Assembly (NCBI GenBank): GCA_963781025.1
Contig: CAWADU010000003.1
Span: 2,337,462-2,401,461, forward strand
From: Tardibacter sp963781025
GTDB taxonomy: Bacteria > Pseudomonadota > Alphaproteobacteria > Sphingomonadales > Sphingomonadaceae
Direction of reading: 5' to 3'
Length of the DNA stretch: 64,000 bases
Of the stretch, positions 18,408-27,304 are shown one piece after another. Both the position numbers and the translations under genes were made by a program. The notes below the pieces were generated by a model. The model ran no database searches. It was not told the origin of the DNA and was given only the letters and a program-made list of their open reading frames with translations. Each line of letters begins with the position of its first letter. The first letter of the stretch is position 1.

Positions 18408-18677
18408 GTCGGCGGGGCGGCACGGAAGTGGACGAGGCCCCTGTTTCGACCAGCGTCATTCATGCGGCTCTCCCCTGACCGGCCATTCGGCCCAAAGTTT
18501 CTTTTTAAAGATTGCACGGTTGTCGAATTTGAATTTCCGAACGTCAAGGGATGAAATTGGATTTTCGGTGTGCGCTCCGTCCCCGGCACGCCTGGCCGGA
18601 CCCGCGCGAATTTTGCCTGCCGACGGCCATTGGCCGCCGGACACGAAAACATGGCAGAGGGAACCGCGCTTCGGCTT

Positions 18678-19482
18678 CTATTCGTAATTCACGCGTCCAC
18701 CGGCCGTCATGCCACCGTCGACGATCAGATCGTGGCCGTTCACAAAGGCGGCTTCGTCGCTGGCCAGATAAAGCGCTGCATGGGCGATGTCGCGCGGAAC
18801 ACCGGAACGCCGGAGCGGCGTAGCCTTGGCAAGATTCGCTTTCAGTTTCGCCAGCTTCGCTTCCGATTGGTCGGGATCCATCTGCGCCGCGGCTGCTGAC
18901 CCGCCATAGAATATGGGCGTGGCGACCGCACCGGGCGCGATGCTGTTCACGGTGATCCCGTAGCGGCCAAGCTCGAGGCTGGCCAGGCGGGTGGTGTGCG
19001 CAACGGCGGCCTTGGCGATGCTGTAGAGATAGCCGCCCATATTGCCCCGGAGCCCTGCAACGCTCGTCGTGTTGATGATCGACCCGCGCCCCTGCTCCTT
19101 CATGATGGGGGCCGCGTGCTTGATGCCGAACAGGATGCTGCCGACCAGCACGTTCATCGCGGAGGTAAAATCATCCTGCGTGATCGTGTCGATCGCACCG
19201 CGGCTCGGTGCGCCTGCATTGCTGAAGAGAATGTCCATGCGGCCAAATCGCTCGACCGTCGCGCGGATCGCGGCGGCCACATCGTCCTCATGGGAGACAT
19301 CAGTCCGCACATAGGCCGCGTTTTCACCAAGGGACTCTACCATCTGCGCGCCCTTGTCGGACGAGCGGCCAGCGATCATGACCTTGGCGCCCTGTTCGAT
19401 GAACAGCTCCACCGTCGCCTCGCCGATGCCGCTGGTGCCGCCGGTAATCAGTGCAACCTTTCCCTCGAGTTCGACCCGTCAT
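18678..19482 (-). pseudogene. Short-chain dehydrogenase/reductase with a one-base frameshift near its start
   Basis: A classical SDR of about 268 residues. The Rossmann motif ALITGGTSGIGEATVELF, the YSIAKAAVAHTTRLASLELG catalytic Tyr/Lys segment and the C-terminal DLIVDGGMTAGGR are present. The only plausible ATG (19482) is one frame away from the body. The sequence ACGGGTCGAA (CCC at 19475-19477 on the plus strand) with one G removed would read MTVELEGKVALITGG, a textbook SDR start. Without that change the first usable start is a GTG at 19412, which would lack the cofactor loop. The substrate cannot be named. It lies upstream of the MFS symporter gene on the same strand. Confidence 0.75.
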
Positions 19483-19550
19483 GCTCCCGCTCCTCAATTG
19501 AATGGATTTTTGCGATTGTATTTCGGCCTATGCAGGTCTTGGCGCGATCG

Positions 19551-20753
19551 TCAATCGCCGATCGGCAAGGGCGCCGTGCCATGCGAGTTCGCATTTATTG
19601 CATTCGCGCCGGGGCGATGGGCGGCGCCATGAAGACATTCGTGAACGGAATCGAACAGTTCCAGATATGCCAGCGCGGAGGGTCTGAGCGCATTGTGCCG
19701 TACGCTGTCGGTCAGTTTGCCGAAAGCCGGCATCGGACGGGCGAGTTGTCGATGGATCGCCGCGGCTATCGCCTCCGGAGAGCGGTCTGCGACGATCTCG
19801 CCGAAATCCGCGTCCGTAATCAGTTCGTGCAATGCCGGGGAGCAATCGGTCGCAACGACCGGAACGCCGGCGGCCAGCGCCTCGATCACCACCGCCGGAT
19901 AACCTTCGAAGCGGGAGGTGAGAAGCAAGAGGCGCGCCCCGTCTAGGAACGGTCGGATATTGGGCACAAAGCCCGCGAAGGTCACCCGGTCAGCAAGCCG
20001 CCAACGCCGCGCCAGCGCCTCGATCCGTGTGCGTTCGACACCATCGCCCAGCATGGCCAGCCGCGCGGTCGAAGCCTCGCCTAACGCCGCGAACGACTGT
20101 ATCGCCAGCGTGAAATCCTTTTGCGGTACGAAACGCCCGGCGGTAACGATCAAGGGGCTGGTCGAAACACCGGCGAGGGAACCCGGAATCTGGCCCGCTT
20201 CATCGAGATTGGGCTCGGCGATAGGCACGATGCGTGACTGCGTCAGCACGGCCTGCGCCTCCTCGGCAAGCGAGGCGGACATCGCCACGAACGCGCTCAT
20301 CCTCCTTGCCAGGAAGCGCGTGACCATCTTGAACAGTCCCGCGCGCCAGCCCCGGCGTCCTTGTTTGCATAGCGGATTGCTGATCTTCACGACAGAGCCG
20401 GGGCGGCACCGTTGCAAGCGCCCGACAAGCACAGCCAGCACGGGCAGGTGAAAATTGCCGGGCGCAAAGACAATGTCCGGCGAATAACGATCGACCAAAG
20501 CCGCCGCCGCCCGGCCGAGCCTGAAGCGGGATAATGGGCTGCGCCGGATGGCCGGGGAAATTTCGATCACATCAACCTGCGGCGCAACCAGGCGTCGAAG
20601 CGGGCCTTCTTCGGTCCCGCAGAAGATTGTGACCTGGCGGCCCATTGCCGCCCAGGCGCCCGCCAGCCTGATCGCGATGCGTTCGGTGCCGCCGGGCGAA
20701 AAATCATGAAAGATAATCGCGATACGCGATGCGGTCGCGCGAGGCTGGTTCAT
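19551..20753 (-). CDS. Glycosyltransferase family 4 protein (first of two)
   Basis: A GT-B fold glycosyltransferase of about 400 residues. The N-terminal domain has FHDFSPGGTERIAIRLAGAW, the glycine motif of GT4 retaining enzymes. The C-terminal nucleotide-sugar domain has LIVTAGRFVPQKDFTLAIQS at about residue 205 and TSRFEGYPAVVIEALAAGVP near 280, the E-x7-E motif. The acceptor is unknown. The ATG at 20753 is preferred; an in-frame start at 20801 would overlap the upstream gene by 16 bases. It is the last gene of a five-gene minus-strand locus with a second GT4, a DUF2141 protein, a flippase-like protein and a DUF2334 protein, pointing to an envelope glycoconjugate. Confidence 0.85.
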   Translation of the reverse strand: MNQPRATASRIAIIFHDFSPGGTERIAIRLAGAWAAMGRQVTIFCGTEEGPLRRLVAPQVDVIEISPAIRRSPLSRFRLGRAAAALVDRYSPDIVFAPGNFHLPVLAVLVGRLQRCRPGSVVKISNPLCKQGRRGWRAGLFKMVTRFLARRMSAFVAMSASLAEEAQAVLTQSRIVPIAEPNLDEAGQIPGSLAGVSTSPLIVTAGRFVPQKDFTLAIQSFAALGEASTARLAMLGDGVERTRIEALARRWRLADRVTFAGFVPNIRPFLDGARLLLLTSRFEGYPAVVIEALAAGVPVVATDCSPALHELITDADFGEIVADRSPEAIAAAIHRQLARPMPAFGKLTDSVRHNALRPSALAYLELFDSVHECLHGAAHRPGANAINANSHGTAPLPIGD

Positions 20754-20785
20754 GGGCAAAATTGTTCCCGGTGGCGGGGCGTGGT

Positions 20786-21961
20786 TCACGCGGCGCGGCA
20801 CAGCATGGTTTTAAGCCTATCATACTGGCCGAACAGGTCCAGCAAATGGCTGTCCATGGTGCGCGCATAAGCGGCGGCGGTCAGCGCGGTTGTCCGCAGG
20901 GCGACGGGTTCGCGGTCCAGCAGGCGCAAAATCGCTTCCGCCGCCGATCGCGCATCCGCGGCGCTATAGGTTTCCGCATGTCCGGGGGCGGCCATGTCGG
21001 CAGCACCTCCTTCATCGGGGACGATGATCGGCAGCCCCGAGGCCACGGCTTCCGCCGCGACCAGACCGAAGGTTTCGCACTCGCAACCGTGGATCAGCGC
21101 GTCGGCGCTGGCCATCAGCCGGGCAAGGAGCAGGCGGTCCGCAATGGGGGCGATAAGATGAACGTGCGGATTGCCGCCGATGTACCGCACCAATTTTTGC
21201 CGGTCGCGCCCATCGCCGACCAGGGCCAGGCCGATCGGCCGTTCCGCGCTGGCCGCAAGGCAGGCATCGATCACCAGCGGCCAGCGTTTTTCAGGGCTGT
21301 GACGACCGACGCCGAGCAGCAGGGTGGCGTCTGCCCCAAGACCGCAACGGGCAAGCAGCTCTTGCCGAAGTTGCCGGTCGCGAAGCGCGGGCGAGAAGGT
21401 ATTGGGGTCAATCCCCATGGGCACGGTCAGAACGCCTGCGACGCCCCCTGCGACAAGCCGTGACGACAAACCCCGGCTCGCGCTGACGACAAGGTTGAAG
21501 CTGTTGGCCAGACGCCGAAGATAACGCCAGAACCATTCGAAATGCCGGTCGATGGTGGGCCGGTCCGCCAGGCCCCGGAACCAGCGATAGGCATAGGCCG
21601 CCAGCGGATCGGCATGCATCACCAGCGCGCGCGGAACCGATCCTTGCCAGCTCGCCGCCAGCCATGCCCCGCGCCAGGGCGACGACGCCTCAACGATGTC
21701 GGGCTGCTCGCTGTCCAGCACCTCATGCACCGGCGCGGCGTCCCAGAACATCCGATAGCGCCGGTCCAGGAGGAGCGGGGGCGCTTCGACGAAGATGATG
21801 CGCCCGCCGCAGGGGCGATGCTCCACATGATTACGTTTGCCGGGGGCAACCAGAACGATTTCATGGCCCTGCGCCGCGCCGACGGCAAGCTTCCGTTCAA
21901 GGTAGGTCCTGACGCCGCCGCCGTGAGGTGAATAGAATTCGCAAATGTCGACGATCTTCAT
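20786..21961 (-). CDS. Glycosyltransferase family 4 protein (second of two)
   Basis: A 391-residue GT4 enzyme. It starts MKIVDICEFYSPHGGGVRTY, the acceptor-domain motif of this family. The donor site has LLGVGRHSPEKRWPLVIDAC at about residue 215, and HGCECETFGLVAAEAVASGL at about 290 is the E-x7-E region. FFSPHGGGV-type starts occur in mannosyl- or glucosyltransferases that act on lipid acceptors, including phosphatidylinositol and diacylglycerol; the true acceptor is not knowable here. It lies seven bases after the DUF2141 stop and is probably cotranscribed. Confidence 0.87.
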   Translation of the reverse strand: MKIVDICEFYSPHGGGVRTYLERKLAVGAAQGHEIVLVAPGKRNHVEHRPCGGRIIFVEAPPLLLDRRYRMFWDAAPVHEVLDSEQPDIVEASSPWRGAWLAASWQGSVPRALVMHADPLAAYAYRWFRGLADRPTIDRHFEWFWRYLRRLANSFNLVVSASRGLSSRLVAGGVAGVLTVPMGIDPNTFSPALRDRQLRQELLARCGLGADATLLLGVGRHSPEKRWPLVIDACLAASAERPIGLALVGDGRDRQKLVRYIGGNPHVHLIAPIADRLLLARLMASADALIHGCECETFGLVAAEAVASGLPIIVPDEGGAADMAAPGHAETYSAADARSAAEAILRLLDREPVALRTTALTAAAYARTMDSHLLDLFGQYDRLKTMLCRAA

Positions 21962-21968
21962 CGCGGCC

Positions 21969-22517
21969 TCAATTTACATGTCTCAAGGGGCCGAATGACA
22001 GGCCGCGCCAGTAATTCATGCGGATAGTCAGGCGGGTAATGCCCCGACCGGCGACGAATGTCGCGGCACGCGCCTTGGGCCTGGAGAAGCCCAGCTTCGG
22101 ATTGCCCGGAAAGCCCGCGCCATCATCAAAGGCGTTGAACCTTCTGTTGCCGTCGCGGTCATGAAGCAGGGCAAGCGAATATGCGCCGCCGGCAGGCACC
22201 CGCATGCACAGCGTGACAGGACCAGTTTGCGGAACCGGCAGATCGACGCGGCGAAACGGTTTTCCCGCATTCAGCAGGACATTGTCGTCAGCCAGGAAGT
22301 CCTGATCGTCGGGCGGATAGAGTTCGAGCCTGAGTATGCCGCTGCGGTCCTTTAGCCCCACGGCCTCGACGATGATCGCCGGGCCTTCCTCGTTCGGGCG
22401 GCACGCGGCTTGCGCCTTGCCGAGATCGGGGGACGGCGTGAGCGGATGACTGGCGACGAGCAGCAACGCCAACCCCGGAAGGGCGGCTGCTCTTGCGAGG
22501 AGCGCAGCGCCGGTCAT
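21969..22517 (-). CDS. DUF2141 domain secreted protein
   Basis: A 182-residue exported protein. The N-terminus (LLARAAALPGLALLLVASH) is a signal peptide or anchor. The DUF2141 beta-sandwich runs from about residue 46 (AIIVEAVGLKDRSGILRLEL) through LLHDRDGNRRFNAFDDGAGF near 117, a conserved DRDGN calcium-type loop, to the FSRPKARAATFVAG segment. Proteins of this family sit beside glycosyltransferases or lipid genes in many sphingomonads; their function is unknown. The start overlaps the stop of the upstream flippase-like gene by four bases, so translation is coupled. Confidence 0.85.
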   Translation of the reverse strand: MTGAALLARAAALPGLALLLVASHPLTPSPDLGKAQAACRPNEEGPAIIVEAVGLKDRSGILRLELYPPDDQDFLADDNVLLNAGKPFRRVDLPVPQTGPVTLCMRVPAGGAYSLALLHDRDGNRRFNAFDDGAGFPGNPKLGFSRPKARAATFVAGRGITRLTIRMNYWRGLSFGPLRHVN

Positions 22518-23449
22518 GACTGGACCGGGATCCGCGCCTTGCGGTCTTCGAGGAGGCCGGTCAGCGCCAGCAGCCCACCCAGGACAAGGTGCATGGTAAG
22601 CGTCAAGGTCGCGATCATCGCCATCAGGGCAGTGACCTGACTGTCGTGACCGATCAGGAAAACGGTGATGGTGGCGAACAGCAGATCCTTGTTGGGTATG
22701 AGCGGCAGCCGGGAGACGAGCAACTGAAGCGTGGCAAGCAGGAGCCAGTAGGATAGCGGCACTTCCGACAGCGCAAGATGCCAGAGAAGGCCCGACGCCG
22801 CCGTCATCAGGAGGATGCGGAACAGATGCACGCCGAATACGAAACGCAGTTCCCGCCGCGACAGCGTGAAAATCCGCCGACCGAGCAGCAATATGACCAG
22901 CGACATGCCGATGACGATCCCGGCCGAGCCGATTGTCGGCCCTGTAAAGCGCCCAAGATCAAGGCTGCCGACAAAGGGCCAGACGACGAGCAACATGACG
23001 AGCGTGACGGTGTTGCCCACCAGCGCCGACAGGATGCTGACATCCTTGATCGCGCCAAAGGGCGTCGCGGCAAGGCCTCCCTTGTTGCGCGCCCAGGCAT
23101 AGAAATAGACCTCGCCGCTGTAGCCGAGCAGAATTTCGTTGCTGATCCGCTTGCGGACGAGCGCGCCGAGGCTGCTGATGGGCAGCGCCCAGAGTCGCCG
23201 GAAGATTACCAGTTCGGATAGCGGCAATGCGAAATAGAGGGTCGCGAACGTCAGCCAGAAGAACGGGCTGGACGGCATCAGCGCGCGGATGCGGGCAAGT
23301 CCGGCTAGGTCGATCTGAAAGAAGACCATGACCAGCATGGCGAACGAAATGCCGCCGGAGAGCCAGCGCAGCCAATTGGCGGTTCGTACATCCAGGGGCT
23401 GGAAGGACGATGGCGCGGCTAATGTCTCAGCCGCGATGACGGTGGTCAT
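22514..23449 (-). CDS. Flippase-like integral membrane protein (lysylphosphatidylglycerol synthase TM/UPF0104-like)
   Basis: A 311-residue protein with about eight transmembrane helices and no soluble catalytic domain. The segment RKRISNEILLGYSGEVYFYAW is the conserved cytoplasmic loop of the AglD/MprF-type flippase fold, and the C-terminal RLPLIPNKDLLFATITVFLIGHDS contains the family NxD-type motif. Such proteins move lipids or lipid-linked sugars across the inner membrane. The start ATG at 23449 is chosen because the upstream 29 residues are not membrane-protein-like. Neighbours are two glycosyltransferases, suggesting it flips their glycolipid product; this is inference. Confidence 0.7.
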   Translation of the reverse strand: MTTVIAAETLAAPSSFQPLDVRTANWLRWLSGGISFAMLVMVFFQIDLAGLARIRALMPSSPFFWLTFATLYFALPLSELVIFRRLWALPISSLGALVRKRISNEILLGYSGEVYFYAWARNKGGLAATPFGAIKDVSILSALVGNTVTLVMLLVVWPFVGSLDLGRFTGPTIGSAGIVIGMSLVILLLGRRIFTLSRRELRFVFGVHLFRILLMTAASGLLWHLALSEVPLSYWLLLATLQLLVSRLPLIPNKDLLFATITVFLIGHDSQVTALMAMIATLTLTMHLVLGGLLALTGLLEDRKARIPVQS

Positions 23450-23548
23450 TCGGACACATGGGGAAAGGGAGGCGGGACACGGCGCAGACGCATGGACGAA
23501 CCTGATGACTGTTTCTTTTCCGTTAGACGTCGCCAATATTTCAACGCC

Positions 23549-24340
23549 TCAGGCCGAGGGTTTGTGTTGTTGGAGGCTGGCGTAGCGATCAGGCTGGTGA
23601 GAGCGGACGAAAGCGCCCAGCGCCCGGTCGATTTCCTCCAGCAGGGCGGGAGAGTCCGCGTCATGCGGATGGACCGCCAGCCGGACGACGGGCATTCGAC
23701 GAAGCGCGAAGCTGGCGATCCGCGACCAGAGAAGAGAACCCTGCAGTCGGATGCGCGAACGGCCAGCATAGGTGACGACCGGTCCCCGTGTCAGGACTTC
23801 GCCGCTAGCGGGCCGCCACACGCGGAAGTGATCCTCAGCTAACGGGAAACCAAGGTCCGCGATCGCCCGTCGGCTTCCGGCACCGTAGAGCCAGGCAGGA
23901 GCAATGAAGCCGGCGACAGGCCCGCCGACAATGTCCTCGACCAGGGCGCGGCCACCTATAAGCCTCCGCCGCGCCTCGGAATAACCGAGGCCCAGGAACT
24001 CGCCTTCACCGGCCGTCATCCGGCTTGCCTTCATGCGGGTGGCGAATGACGTGTGGGCCATGTCGTCGCGGTGGGTGAAGCCGTGGAGGAATATCTCGCA
24101 CCCCGCCCCCGCCCAGGCGCGCAGCCGGGCCGCGAAGGGGGATCCGGCCCGGAGCGGCGCTCTACCGTGAAAATCGGGAACGACGAGCAGCGCGAAGCAG
24201 CCGCGCCCGGCATGGCGTTCGACCAGGGGCGTCAACCGGTCGAGCCGGTCGGCATGCGCCGGGGTGACGTCGTGGATCGAGGCGAGCAAGCGGCGCGGTT
24301 GGGACATTTTGAAAACCGGACGTTGATCGGCGATGGTCAT
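23549..24340 (-). CDS. DUF2334 polysaccharide deacetylase-like protein
   Basis: A NodB-like fold protein of about 263 residues. LLASIHDVTPAHADRLDRL holds the metal/catalytic Asp, FLHGFTHRDDM the metal-binding His residues, and FIAPAWLYGAG and LAVHPHD later conserved loops. DUF2334 proteins are putative carbohydrate or lipid-linked N-deacetylases. The start at 24340 (MTIADQ) has AACGAGG just upstream; an ATG at 24307 (MSQPRR) is the alternative and lacks a binding site. It is the first gene of the glycosyltransferase locus and reads toward the flippase-like gene 99 bases on. Confidence 0.78.
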   Translation of the reverse strand: MTIADQRPVFKMSQPRRLLASIHDVTPAHADRLDRLTPLVERHAGRGCFALLVVPDFHGRAPLRAGSPFAARLRAWAGAGCEIFLHGFTHRDDMAHTSFATRMKASRMTAGEGEFLGLGYSEARRRLIGGRALVEDIVGGPVAGFIAPAWLYGAGSRRAIADLGFPLAEDHFRVWRPASGEVLTRGPVVTYAGRSRIRLQGSLLWSRIASFALRRMPVVRLAVHPHDADSPALLEEIDRALGAFVRSHQPDRYASLQQHKPSA

Positions 24341-24445
24341 GCCTCGTTGACGCCACTGCGACCGGATAACCGCAGTTCCGGCACCGACATATTCATGAGC
24401 CGCCATGCCGAAGCTCGGGCATGGGCCCTGTTATTGGAGGCCGGG

Positions 24446-24646
24446 TTATTGGAGATCGGGCTGGGGCTGGGGCTGCGACGGGAGGCGATGGACGATGCGT
24501 TGACCCTGCCGTACCTCGATCTCGGTTCCGCGCCGATATTTGCGCGCGAGCGTCGCCGCCTCGAAATCAAACTCGCACATGAGTTCGGCCAGGATGAGCA
24601 CCTGCCCGGTTGCGGCGTCGCGCTGAAAGATCTGATAGGCTTCCAC
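24446..24646 (-). CDS. Small hypothetical protein
   Basis: A 66-residue product starting with GTG eight bases behind AGGA. The sequence (VEAYQIFQRDAATGQVLILA to KYRRGTEIEVRQGQRIVHRL) has balanced composition, acidic and basic residues in alternation and no membrane segment, so it looks like a genuine small soluble protein and not an antisense artefact. The last residues are a PQPQPQ repeat. No family is recognised. It lies upstream of the DUF2334 gene on the same strand with a gap of about 100 bases and is divergent from the TonB-like gene. Confidence 0.45.
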   Translation of the reverse strand: MEAYQIFQRDAATGQVLILAELMCEFDFEAATLARKYRRGTEIEVRQGQRIVHRLPSQPQPQPDLQ

Positions 24647-24833
24647 CGTATCGTTCCTGAATTCCTGACCCGGATGCGCTCGGTCGAGCGGCCGGGACGT
24701 CCGTTTTTAATCCTCGTCGATGACGGGCGTGTGTCAGAGTTGTTACACCATACGTTTCCAGCATCTTGGTTCCGCCGTTCGGCTGCTCCCAAAAGTGGTC
24801 GGGAACGGAAGGCGTGCAGCAGCTTTTGGCTAG

Positions 24834-25562
24834 ATGATGGATGTTCGATCGGATTACGCCCGGATCGAGGTCGCGTTTGCGGTCGCGGCCCTACATGTGC
24901 TGTTCGGCTATGTCCTGATCACTGCCCTGGGAATAGAAATTCCCTCACCCGTGCGTGACAATCTGAAGATATTCGAGGTCGGGCCGGAACCTCCTCCGCC
25001 ACCTGTAGGGAAGCCTGTTCCTCGTCGAGCGAAAAGCGAAAAGCGTAAAGGGACGGCGTCTCCGCCAAATCTGAAGGCAAAGCCGGCCGAAGTCGTGGCG
25101 GTTCCCCCGCGCGAACGACCCCTGATCGTGCCACCGCCCGTCGTCGCGGCACCGACTCCCGGCCCCGGCAGCGCGCCCACGGCAGGCGCCGCCGACGTGC
25201 CTGGTCCCGGCACAGGCAGCGGCGGTCATGGGGCCGGAACCGGCGGCGGAGGCAAGGGCGATGGGGACGGCGACTACACGCCGCCGCGCTGGCTGAGGGG
25301 ACGCATAAAAGATTCGGACTACCCACTGGCGACCGGGGAAACAGGAATTGGAGAAACCATCACCGTGCGCTTCACGGTCGAAACGGACGGGCACGTAACT
25401 CAATGCATCGTGATCCAGTCGAGCGGCAACCCACGGTTGGATGACGCCACCTGTCGTTTGATCGAGCGACGATACCGCTTCGCGCCGTCAAGGGACGCGC
25501 ACGGGACGCCGGTGTCGTCCGCCGTTGTGGAGGACCATACCTGGATGAAATATGAGCGATAG
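24834..25562 (+). CDS. TonB family protein
   Basis: A 242-residue TonB-like protein. One N-terminal helix (VAFAVAALHVLFGYVLITAL) anchors it in the inner membrane. A Pro-rich spacer follows (GPEPPPPPVGKPVPRR), then a Gly-rich hinge (about residues 123-146), and a C-terminal TonB domain (about 160-235) with the pattern ETGIGETITVRFTVETDGHV and a Cys pair (QCIV and ATCRL). It would transmit proton-motive force to outer-membrane receptors. No exbB or exbD is adjacent, so it is an accessory TonB. The start is one of two consecutive ATG codons. Confidence 0.82.
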   Translation: MMDVRSDYARIEVAFAVAALHVLFGYVLITALGIEIPSPVRDNLKIFEVGPEPPPPPVGKPVPRRAKSEKRKGTASPPNLKAKPAEVVAVPPRERPLIVPPPVVAAPTPGPGSAPTAGAADVPGPGTGSGGHGAGTGGGGKGDGDGDYTPPRWLRGRIKDSDYPLATGETGIGETITVRFTVETDGHVTQCIVIQSSGNPRLDDATCRLIERRYRFAPSRDAHGTPVSSAVVEDHTWMKYER

Positions 25563-25888
25563 GGATAGCTGCTTGATCCTCCACTGCGGCCTTCCGGATG
25601 CAATCAGAGTCCGGTTTTGAAATCGGCGGGCAGATGAGCGTAAAAGGTTGACGGAAGGGTCGGCTGGATTCGGTCATGGCCGTCGACAAGAACCGAACGC
25701 GCAGCCCGAGTCCCTGAAGGGGAAAACCACTTCCAGACCGGCTCTAAAGGGCAACCATATGCCCCGCGAAAAGTGCCGCACGACGGCAGGCGGCTAGACA
25801 CAAAATGCCAAAAATTCGCTGGCCATGTCACATTATGTCCGGCTGTTTCGTCAGCCGATCGTTCGATATTTTGATGAAAGGATGAACC
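25563..25888. other. Intergenic region without a supported gene
   Basis: These 326 bases separate the TonB-like gene from the AhpD-like gene. Open frames here are short, have poor composition and no start signals. The last 60 bases are relatively AT-rich and should hold the promoter of the downstream gene, with AAAGGATGAACC as its ribosome-binding region. I see no RNA gene or strong terminator. Confidence 0.5.
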
Positions 25889-26338
25889 ATGACCCCTCGC
25901 CTCGACATACGCGCCGCCCCCCCCGGCGTCATGCAAGCCTTATTCGCTTTCTCGCAGCAGGTGCATGAAAGCGGCCTTGAGAGGAGCCTGGTTGAACTGG
26001 TGAATATACGTGCATCGCAGATCAATGGATGCGCGAACTGCCTCAACATGCATACCGCCGACGCGCGCAAGCTGGGCGAGACCGAGCAGCGCATCCATTT
26101 GCTCGCGGCCTGGCACGAAGCGCCATGTTATAGCGACCGCGAACGCGCGGCCCTTGCGTGGACCGATCATTTGACACTGATTGCGGACAAGCGCGCACCG
26201 GATGCCGTTTACGGGGTGCTCGACGCGGCGTTCAGCAAGGAAGAGCAGATCAAGCTTACCATGATGATCAACGTCATCAACTGTTGGAACAGGCTGGCGA
26301 TTGGTTTCGGCCTTTACGACCAAAATCGGGGCTGGTGA
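25889..26338 (+). CDS. Carboxymuconolactone decarboxylase/AhpD-like protein
   Basis: A 149-residue all-helical protein of the AhpD-like alkylhydroperoxidase family. The redox motif is CANCLNMH with C48, C51 and H55, and LVELVNIRASQINGC precedes it as in the family consensus. Proteins of this type recycle peroxidases or act as small thiol peroxidases; the sequence resembles the stand-alone type that starts with an AP-G-M-A motif. It has a good ribosome-binding site (AAAGGATG). It is monocistronic, with a gap before the converging DUF1203 gene. Confidence 0.87.
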   Translation: MTPRLDIRAAPPGVMQALFAFSQQVHESGLERSLVELVNIRASQINGCANCLNMHTADARKLGETEQRIHLLAAWHEAPCYSDRERAALAWTDHLTLIADKRAPDAVYGVLDAAFSKEEQIKLTMMINVINCWNRLAIGFGLYDQNRGW

Positions 26339-26417
26339 CGATGGAACGGGCCGCCGCGACATTCGCGGCGCACCGGCCGATGGCATGCCTCATCGTGGTT
26401 TTCGGGGCGATTTTGTC

Positions 26418-26894
26418 TCAAGCCGCGCCGGCGACGCGATCGACGCGCGCCGCATAGCAGCCCCACATGGCGTAATGCGCGTGCAAATAAGCGACTTTGT
26501 CGTTCTCGAAGAACCGGTCGATGATGCTCTCGATCTTTGCGCCGTCCATGAGTTCGGCGCCAATCATCATGCCCGTGCGATCGAAAGCGCGCAGGGAGAT
26601 GGTCCGCTTTCTGATGACGTCCGGGATCTCGTCCACCGCTGAATAGCCCGTCTGCGCGCCTTCGCGAATGAAGACCGCATGGCTCGCCTGGAAGGGGGTG
26701 GGCTCTGGCTGATGAACGAAGTTGACCACCAGCGCCGTCTCGCCGGGGCCCAGGTCGCGCATCTCGATGCGCTCGGGAATTGCGGCGTGCTCGTTGACGA
26801 ACCGTCGGGCCTTATGAGCGGCTAGCTCCACGTCGCTCATGCCGTAGAGATGGCGAAAGTCTGCGGGATCGAGTCCAGTTACGCGGAATGACAT
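26418..26894 (-). CDS. DUF1203 domain protein
   Basis: A 158-residue protein that begins MSFRVTGLDPADFRHLYGMS and continues with DLGPGETALVVNFVHQP and the C-terminal NDKVAYLHAHYAMWGCYAAR, all typical of DUF1203. The family is widespread in proteobacteria and has no assigned function. It is a single-gene unit; the 410 bases upstream hold no gene. Composition is normal for the window. Confidence 0.85.
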   Translation of the reverse strand: MSFRVTGLDPADFRHLYGMSDVELAAHKARRFVNEHAAIPERIEMRDLGPGETALVVNFVHQPEPTPFQASHAVFIREGAQTGYSAVDEIPDVIRKRTISLRAFDRTGMMIGAELMDGAKIESIIDRFFENDKVAYLHAHYAMWGCYAARVDRVAGAA

Positions 26895-27304
26895 TGCTAC
26901 ATCCTCGAAGTTTCGATCCGAGGAGGTGGCAGATGCGCTTACGTCCGGCTATCCGTTTCTTGCGCTCAAATCCAAATTCTCGCCCGCACACGAAGGGTCG
27001 CTGGCGAAGTCTGCAGCCGTTCCGCGCGGAAACGGGAAACGAGACCAACGGCTCTGGGCAAGCCATTGGTCTCGTCTCGATCCAGCCTTATCGATTGCTT
27101 CCTGGATTAGCCGCTCGCCTGGCGCTTTTGATCGGACGCCAGCTGGGCAGTCCACGAAATCTTGCGTGGAGCATGCGACCTCGATGGAGGCTTTGTCGCC
27201 GCCCCGTTCACGCCGAAGCCGAATTCAACTCAGGCGTTGCCCGACGAAGATCAACGCGGCCTCCCTCGAAGATCAGCCATGTCGGGATCAGGCACATGTT
27301 CCAC
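26895..27304. other. Gene-free region containing a long hairpin
   Basis: Short frames occur in all six readings, but none has a ribosome-binding site together with a protein-like composition. The one structured element is the inverted repeat at 27039-27075, listed separately. The 5' flank next to the DUF1203 start (TCCTCG and CGAGGA around 26903-26925) forms a second weak hairpin. The region separates two transcription units that both read on the minus strand. Confidence 0.4.
27039..27075. repeat. Inverted repeat (hairpin), 10 + 3 bp arms with one mismatch
   Basis: The arms ACGAGACCAA (27039-27048) and TTGGTCTCGT (27066-27075) are perfect complements. After one C/A mismatch the inner bases GGC (50-52) pair with GCC (62-64), leaving a nine-base loop. 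There is no T-run on either side, so a standard intrinsic terminator is unlikely. It lies in a gene-free stretch and could be a structured RNA, a protein-binding palindrome or a relic of a mobile element. Confidence 0.5.

Noticed and set aside
16984..18554. Long plus-strand frames opposite the MFS gene
   Set aside because: The minus strand encodes clear transporter helices; the plus-strand product is Arg/Gln/His-rich and has no motif.
27039..27075. Hairpin considered as an integron attC site
   Set aside because: No RYYYAAC/GTTRRRY core sites and no gene cassette or integron integrase nearby.
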